From Actinomycetes bacterium (GTDB lineage Bacteria; Actinomycetota; Acidimicrobiia; Acidimicrobiales; Acidimicrobilacustridaceae), in assembly GCA_029782145.1 (NCBI GenBank), contig JAKOVH010000026.1, positions 124,001 through 188,000 of the forward strand: a stretch of DNA of 64,000 nt, given 5' to 3'. The notes beneath the pieces are model-generated. The model was not told the DNA's origin. It searched no databases and worked only from the letters and a program-made list of their open reading frames with translations. Shown piece after piece: positions 16,313 to 26,344 of this stretch (its first letter is position 1; each line of letters opens with the position of its first letter). Both the position numbers and the translations under genes were made by a program.

Positions 16313-17512
16313 ATGCCCGCGACGACCGACGGTCCGGCCTCCGAGCCGCCCGGCCTGCCGGCACTCCCGGCCGGCGAGGAGGCTGCCGGACCGGCGACCC
16401 TGACCGTCGAGCTCTCCACCACCACCGTCCTCACGGTCCTCGGCGCCATCACCGTGCTGGTGGTGCTCATGTGGCTGGCCCGCTCCGCCCCCGAGGCGCT
16501 CACCCTCGTCGTGATCGGCGCCTTCGCCGCCCTCGCCCTCGACCCGCTGGTCAACGGCGCAGGGAGGGTGCTCCGCCTGACCCGCGGGTGGGCCGCTGCC
16601 GTGGTGCTGCTCGTGTTCGCCGTGGTGACGGTCGCCTTCCTCGCCCTCGTCGGCCCGCAGCTCGCCAAGCAGACGACCGCGCTGCCCGACGACCTGCCCC
16701 GCGTCGTCGACTCGCTCGTCGAGCTGCCCGTCATCGGCCCCTCCCTCGCCCGCAACGACGTCCCGGCCAAGGTGCAGGACTTCCTCGGCACGCTGCCCGA
16801 ACGGCTCGCCGGGCCCTCCTCGAACCTCGCCGACGTCGCCGAGACGGTCAGCAGCGGCATCGTGCGGGCCCTGCTCGCCCTGGCCGTGATGGTCGCGGTC
16901 CTGCTCGACGGTCCCCTCCTCGTCACCCGCGTCCGGCGGCTGATCCCGGCCGAGAACCGGCCCCGAGCCGAGCAGCTCGGCCGGGTCGCCTACGACGTGA
17001 TCGCCAGGTACTTCGTCGGCAACGTGTTCCTGTCGTTCCTGCACGGCCTCTGGGTGGCCATCTGGGGCACGCTGCTCGGGGTGCCCCTCACCCCCGTGCT
17101 GGCGGTGTGGGCCGCCATCACCTCGCTCATCCCCCAGATCGGCGGCGCCCTGGGCTTCGTGCTGATCGTGGCCGTGTCGCTCACCCAGGGCCTGGGCGTC
17201 GCCGTCGTGATGGGTGTCGCCTTCGCCGTCTACATGACCTTCGACAACAACGTCCTGCTCCCGCTGTTCGTGGGGCGTGCCGTCGACGTGTCCGCCCCGG
17301 TCACCATGCTCGGCGCCATCGCCGGGTTCGCCGTCGCCGGGGTGGCCGGGTCGCTGCTCGCCATCCCCGTCATCGGGGCGGGCAAGGCGGTGGTGACGGC
17401 CCTGCGCGGTGGGCTCGCCCCGGAGGCACCGGCGCCCAGGCGCCACGTGCCGCTACGGGAGCGGTGGGACCACCTGCGCCGCCGGCTCGGCCACCGCCGG
17501 CGAGAGCACTGA
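16313..17512 (+). CDS. AI-2E family transporter (first of a convergent pair)
   Basis: A 399-residue membrane protein with about eight helices. It has the layout of the AI-2E/PerM family: two N-terminal helix pairs, a soluble stretch (residues about 115-180, LAKQTTALPDDLPRVVDSL), then FVGNVFLSFLHGLWVAIWGTLLGVPL, ITSLIPQIGGALGF and the NNVLLPLFVGRAVDVSAPV motif near the end. Despite the name, most members transport unknown substrates or ions. The final 60 bases overlap the next gene on the other strand. Confidence 0.83.
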   Translation: MPATTDGPASEPPGLPALPAGEEAAGPATLTVELSTTTVLTVLGAITVLVVLMWLARSAPEALTLVVIGAFAALALDPLVNGAGRVLRLTRGWAAAVVLLVFAVVTVAFLALVGPQLAKQTTALPDDLPRVVDSLVELPVIGPSLARNDVPAKVQDFLGTLPERLAGPSSNLADVAETVSSGIVRALLALAVMVAVLLDGPLLVTRVRRLIPAENRPRAEQLGRVAYDVIARYFVGNVFLSFLHGLWVAIWGTLLGVPLTPVLAVWAAITSLIPQIGGALGFVLIVAVSLTQGLGVAVVMGVAFAVYMTFDNNVLLPLFVGRAVDVSAPVTMLGAIAGFAVAGVAGSLLAIPVIGAGKAVVTALRGGLAPEAPAPRRHVPLRERWDHLRRRLGHRRREH

Positions 17513-18571
17513 ACCGGGGTCGAGCGCGTCACCGTCGCGGATGGCGAGGCCCTCCTCGACGGCCGCGACCACGAAGGTCAGCGCCACGGTGGCGATGATC
17601 ACGCCTCGCACCCCCTCGAGCTCCCACCCGATGAGGGTCCCCACCACCAGCAGCAACGAGCGGACCGCCACCGACCGGGCCTCGATCCGGCGCTGCACGA
17701 ACACCACGTCGAGGGCCTGCAGCACGGCGGCCAGCACGATGACCGGCACCACGAGGTCGGGCCACCGCAGCGCGGTGTCGAGAGCGAGCAGCACCCCGCC
17801 GAGGAACAGCCCGAAGCACGGGTACAGGCTGAGGAACCCCGCCACCAGGGCGAGCACCGTGGGCACCCGCAACCCGGCGGCGGCGGCCGCTGCGAAGGTC
17901 ACGGCGAACACGGCGGCGGCGCGCAGCACCATGAGCCCGACGTAGCGCGTGGTCCGCCGGTGGGCCACGGTGATCACCAGCTTCACCCTCGCCCGGGTGA
18001 CCGGTGACGGGAACAGCCGCACGAAGGCGTCGACGAACTGCGGCCCGGCGGCGAGCATCATCACCGCGAACAACCAGATGATGAATACCTCGCTGACGCC
18101 CGAGGCCAGCTCGGGAGCGAGCTCGGTCAGGCGGGACGCGTCGAGCGAGACGTCGTCGCGCAGGCGGGTGGTGACCTGCTCGGCCCGCGACGACAGATCG
18201 AGGCGGTCGGCCAGGTTCGAGTACCGGGGCGACGACTCGACGCTGCGGACGCTCTCGTCGATGGCGTCGGCCACCTTGTCGGTCTGGCGGTCCACCTCGT
18301 CGATGGTGCGGTAGGCGACCAGGCCCACCGCGCCGACCGCCAGCAGCGAGACGGCCATCACCGCCACCCACCGGGGCACCCAACGGCCGAGGTAGCCGAC
18401 CAGCGGGAGGGTCAGCGCGGCTCCGACCATGCCGAGGCCGAACAGCACCAACGGGCCCCGCGCTCGCTGCACGACCACCAGCACGACGAGCCAGCCCGCG
18501 ACCAGCACCACGGCCCGGAAGACCGAGCCCGGGGTGACGCTCAGGCGCGTCGTGCCGACCGGGGGAGCCAC
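17453..18571 (-). CDS. AI-2E family transporter (second, divergent in sequence)
   Basis: A 372-residue membrane protein. Helices flank a long soluble segment (YRTIDEVDRQTDKVADAIDESV, residues about 85-150), as in AI-2E/PerM proteins, and AGFLSLYPCFGLFLGGVLLALDTALRWPD matches the conserved late loop. Its similarity to the neighbour is visible in topology rather than sequence. The 3' end runs 60 bases into the end of the convergent transporter gene, so the two transcripts would be complementary there. Confidence 0.75.
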   Translation of the reverse strand: MAPPVGTTRLSVTPGSVFRAVVLVAGWLVVLVVVQRARGPLVLFGLGMVGAALTLPLVGYLGRWVPRWVAVMAVSLLAVGAVGLVAYRTIDEVDRQTDKVADAIDESVRSVESSPRYSNLADRLDLSSRAEQVTTRLRDDVSLDASRLTELAPELASGVSEVFIIWLFAVMMLAAGPQFVDAFVRLFPSPVTRARVKLVITVAHRRTTRYVGLMVLRAAAVFAVTFAAAAAAGLRVPTVLALVAGFLSLYPCFGLFLGGVLLALDTALRWPDLVVPVIVLAAVLQALDVVFVQRRIEARSVAVRSLLLVVGTLIGWELEGVRGVIIATVALTFVVAAVEEGLAIRDGDALDPGSVLSPAVAEPAAQVVPPLP

Positions 18572-18597
18572 GCCCGGCGACGGTAGCGCCGGAGCGC

Positions 18598-18813
18598 TCA
18601 GGACGAGGCGACCACGCGCACCGAGTCGGGTCCCAGCTCCACCACGTCGCCGGCGCGCAAGGTGCGACCGCGGCGGGTCTCGGCCTCGCCGTTCACGCGA
18701 ACCTCGCCGCCGGCGAGGAGGATCTTGGCGTCCGAGCCGCTGTCGACCAGTCCCGCCAGCTTCAACAGCTGGCCGAGGCGGATGGTGTCGGTGCTGATGG
18801 CGACGTCGTGCAC
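18598..18813 (-). CDS. S4-domain RNA-binding protein (YaaA/YbcJ-like)
   Basis: A 71-residue protein that is nearly all one S4 domain: TIRLGQLLKLAGLVDSGSDAKILLAGGEVRVNGEAETRRGRTL is the helix-turn-beta unit with the typical GxVxVNG-E-x2-RRG pattern. Members bind structured RNA, sometimes in ribosome assembly or recycling. It sits between the AI-2E-type transporter and sbcC genes on the same strand, with short gaps. Confidence 0.88.
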   Translation of the reverse strand: MHDVAISTDTIRLGQLLKLAGLVDSGSDAKILLAGGEVRVNGEAETRRGRTLRAGDVVELGPDSVRVVASS

Positions 18814-18866
18814 CGGTCCATCCTGGCCGCGCGGGGCGGCCGGCGCGGCCCGACGGCGCAGCGAGG

Positions 18867-21833
18867 TCAGGTCGGCACCAGGGTCGAGCCCCGGCCGTCG
18901 GCCCGGCGGTGCACCTCGATGCCGGTGGGGAGCTGCTGCTTCATGGCCTCGACGTGGGTGATGACGCCCACCATCCGGCCCGAGGCGTGGATCTGGTGGA
19001 GGGCGTCGACCGCCTGGTCGAGCGCCTCCGGGTCGAGCGACCCGAACCCTTCGTCGACGAACAAGGCCTCGAACCGGCGGCCCGAGCCGGACCCGCCGAG
19101 GCTCACGACGTCGGCCAGGCCCAGGGCCAGGGCGAGCGACGCCTGGAACTGCTCGCCGCCCGACAGGGTGGCGGGCGCCCGGGAGCGGCCGGTGTGGCTG
19201 TCGAGCACGGCGAGGTCGAGGCCGGCCTGCTTGCCGCGGTGCCCGGCGACGTCGGTGCGCTCGAGGCGGTAGCGGCCTCCCGTCATGCGGGCGAGGTGGA
19301 CGTTGGCCGCCTCGGTGACCCGCTCCAGCTCACCGGCGAGCACCCACGTCTCGAGCCCGACGCGCTGGGGGCCCTGGCCGTCGCAGAGGCCGGCGACCCG
19401 CTCGGCCCGCTCGTGCAGCTCGCGCAGGCCGGTGCTGGCGTCGTCGACCTCGCGGGCCCGGGCCAGGGACTCCTCGGCCCACTCACCCCGCTGCAGCAGC
19501 CGCTCGACCCGCGCCGCGGCCAGCTGGGCGGCCTCGCGCAGCTCGGCGGCGGTTGCCTCGAGGGCGTCGACGTCGGGCCGCTCGTCGGGGAGGTCGACCT
19601 CGGCGAGGGCAGCCAGCCCGCCGTCGACCTCGGCCCGGGCCCGGTCGTGCTGGTCGACCTGGCGCTCGAGGGCCGCGAGCTCGGCGGCGGGCAACGCCGC
19701 GGCCTCCGCCGCGCTCCGGTCGGGGAAACCCGACGCGGCGAGGGCGGTGGCCAGGCCCAGGGACGACTGCTCGGCCGAGCCGGCGGCCCCGACCCTGGCG
19801 ACGGCGGCGGCGCGCACCGCAACGACGGCGGCGCAGGCGGCGACCACCGCGCCGTGGCGCTGCTCGAGCACGTCGGGACCGACGCCGTCGAGCTGGGCGT
19901 CGAGCTCGGCCAGCGCGGCGCGGGCGGTGTCGACAGCGACCTGGGCGCCCGCCTCCTCGGCGGCCAGCTCGGTGGCGGTGGCCTGCAGCCGGGCGTCGTG
20001 CTCGGCGCCCTTGGCGATGCGGGCCGCGACCTTCTCGAGCTCGGCCGCCGCGGCGCGTGCTGCGGCCTCGTGGCCGACGAGGAGCTCGTGCTCGGCGACG
20101 AGCTCGTCGAGGGGCCGCTCGGCGTCGGGGCCGAGGGCCTCGGCGACCTCGGCCAGCGCGGTGGTGGCGCTCACCAGCGCGGCGTGGGCCGATGCCTCGG
20201 CCCGGCGGGCGGCTTCCAGGGCCCGGGCGTCGACGTCGGCACCGGGGCCGGCGGTGGCCGGTGCCGGGTGCTCGTGGCTGCCGCACACGGGGCACGCCCC
20301 ACCGGGCTGGAGGGTGGCGGCCAGCCGGGGCGCGGCCCCGGCCACGAACGCGTCGGTGACGGCTCTCAGCTCGCGGGCCGCGTCGTCGTACGCGCCCGAG
20401 CGGCGGGCGACGTCGACGGTGAGGGCCTCGACGCGCCGGCGAGCGTCGACCCGTTCGGCCGACGGGCCCAGCCGGGCGGCCAGCACCGCCGCCTCGGCGG
20501 CGAGCGGCTCGAGCTCGATGCGGCGCCGCTCCAGGCGAGCGCGCAGCTCGGCGGTGGACGCCTGCTCGGCGCGCAGCTCGGTGCGGCGCTGGCCCACCTC
20601 GGCGAGGGCGCGCTCGGCCACCCGCACGGCGCGGCGCCGGTCGTCGCGGCGGCGCAGGAGCTCACCGAGGCGGTCGAGCTCGGAGCGGACGGCCTGGGCG
20701 GCCCGGTCGACCGCATCCGGGTCGTCGAGCCCCGTACCGTCGCCTTCCGGGCCGAGGCCGAGGTCGGCGGCGGCGGTGCGCAGCCGCCCGACGGCGGCAT
20801 CGAGCTCGGCGTCGGCGTCGGCGACGGCGGCGTGGCACCGGTCGAGGTCGGCCGCGGCGGCCACCACCGGCGCGGCGCGCCGGGCCGCGCCGAGGCGGGC
20901 GCGGGCCCACTCGATCGCGTCGACCCGGACGGCCAGCTCGGCGGCACGCACGACCAGGTCGTGCCGCGTGTCCCACTGCCGGGCCAGCGCCCCGGCCCCC
21001 ACGGCCTTCTCGGTGGCGGCCTCGGCCTCCTCGGCGATGGCGCTGGCGGCCTGCTGTGCCTCGAGGACGGCCGGTGCGAGCTTCTGCCACAGGGCGTCGA
21101 GGAGCTCGATGTCGTCGTCGGGTTCGAGGCCGTCGAGGCCCTCATCCTCGAGCTCGGCGGCGACGCTCCGGAGGTGCTCCTTGGCGTTGGTCAGGTGGTG
21201 GTCGCGCTCGGTGTCGACCGCGGCCAGCCGGCGGCGCAGGTCGCCGGCCCGCCGCTTCATCTCCTCGACCGCGTCGCGGTAGAGCGCCGTGCCGAACAGC
21301 TGCTGCAGCAGTGGGCGCCGCTCCTTGGTGCCGGCGAGGAGGAACTGCTGGAACTTGCCCTGGGGCAACAGGACGACCCGCTCGAACTGGTCGGCGTCGA
21401 GGCCCACCAGGCGGGTGCACGCGTCGGTGACTGGCCGCACGCCCGCGGCGACCGGGTGCTCGGTGCCGTCGGCGTCGACCCGGTGGAGCTCGGCGGCGGC
21501 CGCCTCGGTGGTGGTGCCGGTGCCCCGCCGCTTGGGCCGCTGCTGCTCTGGCGTGCGTCGCACCCGGTAGGTGCAGCCCTCGACGCTGAAGGTCAGCTCG
21601 ACCGAGCACAGCTCGCCCGCCGGCGCGTGGTGGGAGCGGACGTCGGTGCCCGGCCGGTCGCCGGGGAGCTCGCCGTAGAGGGCGAAGGCCATGGCGTCGA
21701 ACAGCGTGGTCTTGCCGGCGCCGGTGGGGCCGGTGACGGCGAACAGCCCGAGGGCGGCGAGCTCGTCGAAGTCGACGACCTCCGAGCCGGGATAGGCGCC
21801 GAAGGCGGTGAGGCACAGCCGGTGGGGCTTCAT
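18867..21833 (-). CDS. sbcC: Exonuclease subunit SbcC
   Basis: A 988-residue SMC-like ATPase. Walker A GPTGAGKTTLFDAMAFALYGELPG is at about residues 35-58. Long Ala/Glu-rich coiled coils surround a zinc hook CPVC near residues 512-515. The C-terminal lobe has TLSGGEQFQASLALALGLADVV and LFVDEGFGSLDPEAL (signature and Walker B). Length is normal for actinobacterial SbcC. With SbcD it opens DNA ends and cuts hairpins. Its ATG overlaps the sbcD stop, so they form one operon. Confidence 0.93.
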   Translation of the reverse strand: MKPHRLCLTAFGAYPGSEVVDFDELAALGLFAVTGPTGAGKTTLFDAMAFALYGELPGDRPGTDVRSHHAPAGELCSVELTFSVEGCTYRVRRTPEQQRPKRRGTGTTTEAAAAELHRVDADGTEHPVAAGVRPVTDACTRLVGLDADQFERVVLLPQGKFQQFLLAGTKERRPLLQQLFGTALYRDAVEEMKRRAGDLRRRLAAVDTERDHHLTNAKEHLRSVAAELEDEGLDGLEPDDDIELLDALWQKLAPAVLEAQQAASAIAEEAEAATEKAVGAGALARQWDTRHDLVVRAAELAVRVDAIEWARARLGAARRAAPVVAAAADLDRCHAAVADADAELDAAVGRLRTAAADLGLGPEGDGTGLDDPDAVDRAAQAVRSELDRLGELLRRRDDRRRAVRVAERALAEVGQRRTELRAEQASTAELRARLERRRIELEPLAAEAAVLAARLGPSAERVDARRRVEALTVDVARRSGAYDDAARELRAVTDAFVAGAAPRLAATLQPGGACPVCGSHEHPAPATAGPGADVDARALEAARRAEASAHAALVSATTALAEVAEALGPDAERPLDELVAEHELLVGHEAAARAAAAELEKVAARIAKGAEHDARLQATATELAAEEAGAQVAVDTARAALAELDAQLDGVGPDVLEQRHGAVVAACAAVVAVRAAAVARVGAAGSAEQSSLGLATALAASGFPDRSAAEAAALPAAELAALERQVDQHDRARAEVDGGLAALAEVDLPDERPDVDALEATAAELREAAQLAAARVERLLQRGEWAEESLARAREVDDASTGLRELHERAERVAGLCDGQGPQRVGLETWVLAGELERVTEAANVHLARMTGGRYRLERTDVAGHRGKQAGLDLAVLDSHTGRSRAPATLSGGEQFQASLALALGLADVVSLGGSGSGRRFEALFVDEGFGSLDPEALDQAVDALHQIHASGRMVGVITHVEAMKQQLPTGIEVHRRADGRGSTLVPT

Positions 21834-23092
21834 CGGCCGGCCTCGGCGCTGGCCACGTGGGCGAAGACCGACTCCAGCAGCGACCGCTCGGCCCCGTCGG
21901 GGGCCTCACCGGTCATGTCGAGCCAGAAGCCGACGGCGGCCTCCAGCGGCGCCAACCGGCCCCGTGCCGGCGCGCTGGCTCCGGTGGAGGCGTCGTCGCG
22001 GTGGGCGACGTCGGGGCGGAGCTCGACCTCGACCACGTGGGCGAAGCGGGCCTGCAGGCGGACCTTGGCGTCGACGACGTAGCCCGGGTCGGTGAGCACC
22101 GCCCGCACGAAGTGGCCGGTGACCGCGTCGTGGGCGCGGTCGGTGAGGAGGTCGTCGAGCCGGCCGGTGACCGTGGCGACGGGCCGACCCACCGGCACCG
22201 GCACGGTGCGGACCTCGGTGCGGCCGTCGGCGGCCATGTCGACGAGGACCACCTGCTTGGGATGGGTCTCGGAGAAGGAGTACGGCAGCGGGGTGCCGGA
22301 GTAGCGGACGGTGTCGAGCCCGGCCCGCACCCGCTGGGGCCGATGGAGGTGCCCGAGGGCCACGTAGTCGAACCCGTCGAACAGCTCGAGGCCGACCTCG
22401 CCGGTGCCGCCGAGGCTGAGCACCCGCTCCGACTCCGAGGGCAGCGCCCCGGACACGAAGGCGTGGGCCACCACCAGCGAGCGCGGCGACCGGCGCGAGG
22501 CGCGAGCCCGGGCGAGCGCCTGCTCGAGCACGCCGTGGTGGGTGCGCCTCACGGGCCGCTCGGCCTCGAGCTGGTCGAACAGCGACAGCTCCCTCGGCCC
22601 GTCGTCGTCGAGGCCGGCGGCAGGCGCCGGGAGGCCCTCCCCGGGACCGTCCGCCGGCAGGTCGCCGTGCCACGAGGCCGGGGCGAGCACGGGGTCGAGG
22701 TAGGGCAGGGCGACCACGTCGAGGGGGCCGTCGTCGAGCTCGAGGGTGCTCACCACGCCGGCCCGGGCGAAACCGCCGCGCACGACGACGCCGGCGAGCT
22801 CGGTGAGCCCGTCGTAGGCCGCCACCCGCTCCGGCCCGTCGTGGTTGCCGGCGATGGCGACCACCCGCACCCGCCGGGCCACGAGGCGGTCGAGGGTCTC
22901 GCGCAGCAGGGCCACCGACTCGGCCGGCGGGATGGCGCGGTCGTAGAGATCACCGGCGACGACGACGAGGTCGACCCGCTCCTCCTCGACCACGCCGACC
23001 AGCCAGTCGAGGAACCGCTCCTGGTCGGTGCGCAGGGGCACGGGGCCGAAGCTGCGCCCGAGGTGCCAGTCGCTCGTGTGGAGGATGCGCAT
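21830..23092 (-). CDS. sbcD: Exonuclease subunit SbcD
   Basis: A 420-residue metallophosphoesterase nuclease. The start MRILHTSDWHLGR is the family's usual N-terminus, so I used it although the frame stays open 12 codons upstream. Metal-binding motifs follow in order: DWHLG, GDLYDR, GNHD, VVAHAF and ALGHLHRPQ. The C-terminal capping domain (about residues 310-420) contacts SbcC. Together they process double-strand breaks and palindromes in the cytoplasm, which is of interest given the long palindromes in this window. Confidence 0.92.
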   Translation of the reverse strand: MRILHTSDWHLGRSFGPVPLRTDQERFLDWLVGVVEEERVDLVVVAGDLYDRAIPPAESVALLRETLDRLVARRVRVVAIAGNHDGPERVAAYDGLTELAGVVVRGGFARAGVVSTLELDDGPLDVVALPYLDPVLAPASWHGDLPADGPGEGLPAPAAGLDDDGPRELSLFDQLEAERPVRRTHHGVLEQALARARASRRSPRSLVVAHAFVSGALPSESERVLSLGGTGEVGLELFDGFDYVALGHLHRPQRVRAGLDTVRYSGTPLPYSFSETHPKQVVLVDMAADGRTEVRTVPVPVGRPVATVTGRLDDLLTDRAHDAVTGHFVRAVLTDPGYVVDAKVRLQARFAHVVEVELRPDVAHRDDASTGASAPARGRLAPLEAAVGFWLDMTGEAPDGAERSLLESVFAHVASAEAGR

Positions 23093-23170
23093 CGTCCCGC
23101 CGATCGTAGGGTGCCGGTCCCGACTCACCGATGACCCTACGAAGGGCGTGTGACACCGCTCGGCGAGGGG

Positions 23171-25630
23171 TCACTCCACGGCGCGCAGCGTGTCCGGCAC
23201 CGACATGCGCCGCACCCGGCGCAACGTCAGCAGGGGCGCCAGCCCGACGGCGACCACCCCCATGCCGGCGGCCAGCAGGAAGGTGCGCGGCGAGATGGCG
23301 AGGTCGAGCTGCACGTCGGGCAGGGTCGAGGGCAGCAGGACGTGGATGAGCCAGCCGAGCAGGGCGGCGCCGAGCCCCAGCCCGATCACGGTGGCGACCG
23401 CCCCCACCAGGGCGCTCTCCACCATCGTCAGCCCGACCACCGTCCTCGGCGCCACGCCGAACGCCACCATGGTGGCGTGCTCGCGCGCCCGCTCGTCGGA
23501 GCTGATGCTGCTCGAGTTGAAGGCGATGAGCACGGCCAGCACCAGGGCCACCACCTCCACCAGCTGCAGCACGCCCATGATCTGCTGGAAGCCGGACCTG
23601 ACCGCCTCGATGAACGCGCCGGCCGGGACCACCGCGGCCACGCCCTGGAGCCCGAACAGCGAGCGCTGCAGGTCCTCGTGGGTGGCGCCCTCGACGGGCG
23701 CCACCTGGGCGGCGTTGACGATGCCGTCGAGGTTCATCAGCGAGGCGTCGGCGAGGTCCATGAACACCAGGCCGCGGTAGACGTCGCGGTGCACGCCGAG
23801 CACCGGCAGGGCCGACTCCTCCCACCGGTAGCCGGTCCCCTCCCGCACCGGATGGCGCAGCACGACGTCGTCGCCGACACCGACACCCAGGTCGTTCGCC
23901 GCCTTCTGGGCGATGAGCACGCCGGGCCGGTCGTGGTCGTAGGAGCCGGCGACGAGCCCCGGTCGCCAGACGGCGTCGTCGAGCGGGAGGAGGTCGACGA
24001 GTGCCTCGAAGCGCTCGCGCCCGTCGACCGCGGCCAGCTCGCCGCCCACCCGCAGGAACGGCGCGACGCGACCCACCTCGGCGGACTCGCCCACCGCCCG
24101 CACGGTCGGGCCGTCGGCCGGTTCGAACGACTCGAACGTGGCGGTGACCCGTTCCGGGGAGGTGCCGGACAGCTCGACGTCGGCGGCGTCGACGGTGGCG
24201 ACGAACGAGTCGAGGATCCCGAGCACACCGACCAGCAGGCCGACCGCGGCGGCGATGGCGAGCGCGGTGAGCAGCGTGCGCCGCGGCCGTCGCAGCGCGT
24301 CGCGCACCGGCATCTGCCCGAGGCTGCCGCCCGGCAGGTGGAGGCGGCTCACCAGCGGCGCCAGGCCGCCGCCCCGCGTCGCCCGGGGCCCGACCTGGAT
24401 GGCCTCGACCGGCGTCACCCGGACCGCCCGCCAGACCGGCCACGACGCGGCGAGGAAGGTGAGCGCCAGCGCCAACAGGACGCCACGGACGTAGATGGCC
24501 GGCTGGAAGGCGGTGTCCCACACGGGGGTGGGCAGCACGCGCTCCACCAGCCCGGCCAGCGCGGTGCCGAACCACCAGCCGACGGCCACCCCGAGGACCA
24601 CACCGGCCAGCGACACCTCGAGGGCGAACAGCAGCGGGCGCACGGCCAGCGACCGGCGGGGCACGCCGAGCGACATCCCGATCCCGATCTCGCGCCGCTG
24701 CGCCTCGACGACCCGGCCCACCAGGTTGAACGCGGCGAAGGCGGCGCCGCCCAGCACCAGCAGGGCGAACACGTCGAACAGCTTCTGGTCGCCGTCGATG
24801 TCGTCGAAGATCCGCCGGTACTCGCGCTGCTCGGTGAGCGGAGTGACGGTGACGGCGGCGTCGGGCAGGGCCGCGGCGAGCGCGGCCTCCAGCTCGGCCT
24901 GCACCGCGGCCACGTCGGCCCCGGGAGCGACGAGCACCCCGGCCTGGTCGGCGGCGCCGGGCAGGCCCGCCACCTCCTGGGCAGTGGCCAGCGAGGTCCA
25001 CATGGTGGCGAAGGTCCGGGCCCCGAAGAAGCCGGCGGTCGCGCCGTCGCCGGCCACCACGAAGTACTCGGGCGAGATGGCGCTCCCCACCGAGGTGACG
25101 GCGACGCTTCCGCCGAGGGTCAGCTCCTGCTCACCGCGCAGGTCGTGCTCGGCGGCGAAGTGGTCGTCGAGCACGACCACCGGCCGCCCGTCGTCGGACG
25201 GGCCGAGGGCGCGACCGCTCCGGGACCAGAGCGCGTCGACCGCCGGTCCGCCGGGTCCGTCGAGCTGCACGCCGACCAGCCGGCCCGACACCAGCAGGGG
25301 CTCGCCGTCGCGGGACGCGTCGACCTGCACCGGCACCAGGAGCCTCACCGTGGTCGCCTCGATCCAGCCCGGGTGCTCGGTGGCGCGCAGGGCGGCCCGC
25401 AGCCGGTCGGCGTCCACCGTCGTGCCCTTGGCCAGGTCGACGCGCAGGTCGTGGCTGGCCAGCTCCTGGTAGCTCGCCGCTGCCGAGTCGTGGCGCCAGG
25501 CCGACGAGCTCGACAGGCCCACGTAGGCGCCGGTGCCCAGGCCGATCACCACGGCGATGGCCGCCACCTGGAGCCACCGGGCCCGCAGGTCGCGCAGCGA
25601 CCAGCGCAACCAGAGGCCGAGGCGGGCCAC
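23171..25630 (-). CDS. FtsX/MacB-type ABC exporter permease
   Basis: An 819-residue permease with two FtsX-like units: a helix at residues about 20-40 with a large extracytoplasmic domain to about 265, then three helices; another helix near 430, a second outer domain, and three final helices including EHATMVAFGVAPRTVVGLTMVESALVGA. The end RRVRRMSVPDTLRAVE is typical of MacB/FtsX permeases. The start is a GTG three bases after the ATPase stop. It pairs with that ATPase; in this family the work is export or extraction of lipoproteins or peptides. Substrate unknown. Confidence 0.88.
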   Translation of the reverse strand: MARLGLWLRWSLRDLRARWLQVAAIAVVIGLGTGAYVGLSSSSAWRHDSAAASYQELASHDLRVDLAKGTTVDADRLRAALRATEHPGWIEATTVRLLVPVQVDASRDGEPLLVSGRLVGVQLDGPGGPAVDALWSRSGRALGPSDDGRPVVVLDDHFAAEHDLRGEQELTLGGSVAVTSVGSAISPEYFVVAGDGATAGFFGARTFATMWTSLATAQEVAGLPGAADQAGVLVAPGADVAAVQAELEAALAAALPDAAVTVTPLTEQREYRRIFDDIDGDQKLFDVFALLVLGGAAFAAFNLVGRVVEAQRREIGIGMSLGVPRRSLAVRPLLFALEVSLAGVVLGVAVGWWFGTALAGLVERVLPTPVWDTAFQPAIYVRGVLLALALTFLAASWPVWRAVRVTPVEAIQVGPRATRGGGLAPLVSRLHLPGGSLGQMPVRDALRRPRRTLLTALAIAAAVGLLVGVLGILDSFVATVDAADVELSGTSPERVTATFESFEPADGPTVRAVGESAEVGRVAPFLRVGGELAAVDGRERFEALVDLLPLDDAVWRPGLVAGSYDHDRPGVLIAQKAANDLGVGVGDDVVLRHPVREGTGYRWEESALPVLGVHRDVYRGLVFMDLADASLMNLDGIVNAAQVAPVEGATHEDLQRSLFGLQGVAAVVPAGAFIEAVRSGFQQIMGVLQLVEVVALVLAVLIAFNSSSISSDERAREHATMVAFGVAPRTVVGLTMVESALVGAVATVIGLGLGAALLGWLIHVLLPSTLPDVQLDLAISPRTFLLAAGMGVVAVGLAPLLTLRRVRRMSVPDTLRAVE

Positions 25631-25633
25631 CGC

Positions 25634-26344
25634 TCACCACCGCAGCGAGCCGGCCGGGGCCCGCCCACCTGCGGGTGGGCCGTCGGACACCACCCGTCCC
25701 CCGCTGAGCTCGACGACGCGGTCGGCCATGCGGGAGATCTCGCGGTTGTGGGTGACCACCAGCACGGCGCGGCCCGCCTCGGCCTGGGCCTCGAGGAGCC
25801 CGAGGATCTGCACGCCGGTGTGGAAGTCGAGCTCGCCGGTGGGCTCGTCGGCGAGCAAAACGGGGTTGCCGGTGGCCAGGGCGCGGGCGATGGCCACCCG
25901 CTGCTGCTCACCCCCCGACAGCTGGGCGGGGAAGTGGGTGGCCCGCTCGGCCAGGCCGACCTTCGCCAGCACCTCCTCGGCGACAGCCTCGCCCTGTCGC
26001 CGCCCGGCCACGTCGGCGCCGAAGCGGACGTTCTCGAGCGCCGTCAGGCCGGGGAACAGGTTGAAGTTCTGGAACACGAAGCTGACCGTGTGCCGCCGGT
26101 ACCGGTACAGGTCGCCCCCGCTGATGCCGGTCAGGTCGTGGCCGGCGACGGCCAAGCGGCCCGAGGTCGGCGCGTCGAGGGCGCCCACCAGGTTCAACAG
26201 GGTGGTCTTGCCGCACCCGGAGGGGCCGAGCACGACGACCAGCTCGCCCTCCTCCACGTGGAGGTCGACGTCGGCCAGCGCGTCCACGACGCCGGCCGAG
26301 GTCTCGAACTGCCGGCCGACACCGTCGAGGCTGATCACGGCCAT
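25634..26344 (-). CDS. MacB/LolD-type ABC ATPase
   Basis: A 236-residue ATPase. Walker A is GPSGCGKTTLLNLVG, the Q-loop region FVFQNFNLFPGLTALENV, the signature LSGGEQQRVAIARAL and Walker B LLADEPTGELD, all diagnostic for the LolD/MacB class. It is directly upstream of and on the same strand as the FtsX-like permease, so they form one exporter. It is divergent from the anchored esterase gene. Confidence 0.9.
   Translation of the reverse strand: MAVISLDGVGRQFETSAGVVDALADVDLHVEEGELVVVLGPSGCGKTTLLNLVGALDAPTSGRLAVAGHDLTGISGGDLYRYRRHTVSFVFQNFNLFPGLTALENVRFGADVAGRRQGEAVAEEVLAKVGLAERATHFPAQLSGGEQQRVAIARALATGNPVLLADEPTGELDFHTGVQILGLLEAQAEAGRAVLVVTHNREISRMADRVVELSGGRVVSDGPPAGGRAPAGSLRW

Noticed and set aside
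18909-22082. A plus-strand open frame of over 1000 codons opposite sbcC
   Set aside because: It mirrors the codon structure of sbcC on the other strand, is Gly/Ala/Leu/Arg-rich and has no recognisable domain. Long antisense frames are normal at this GC content.
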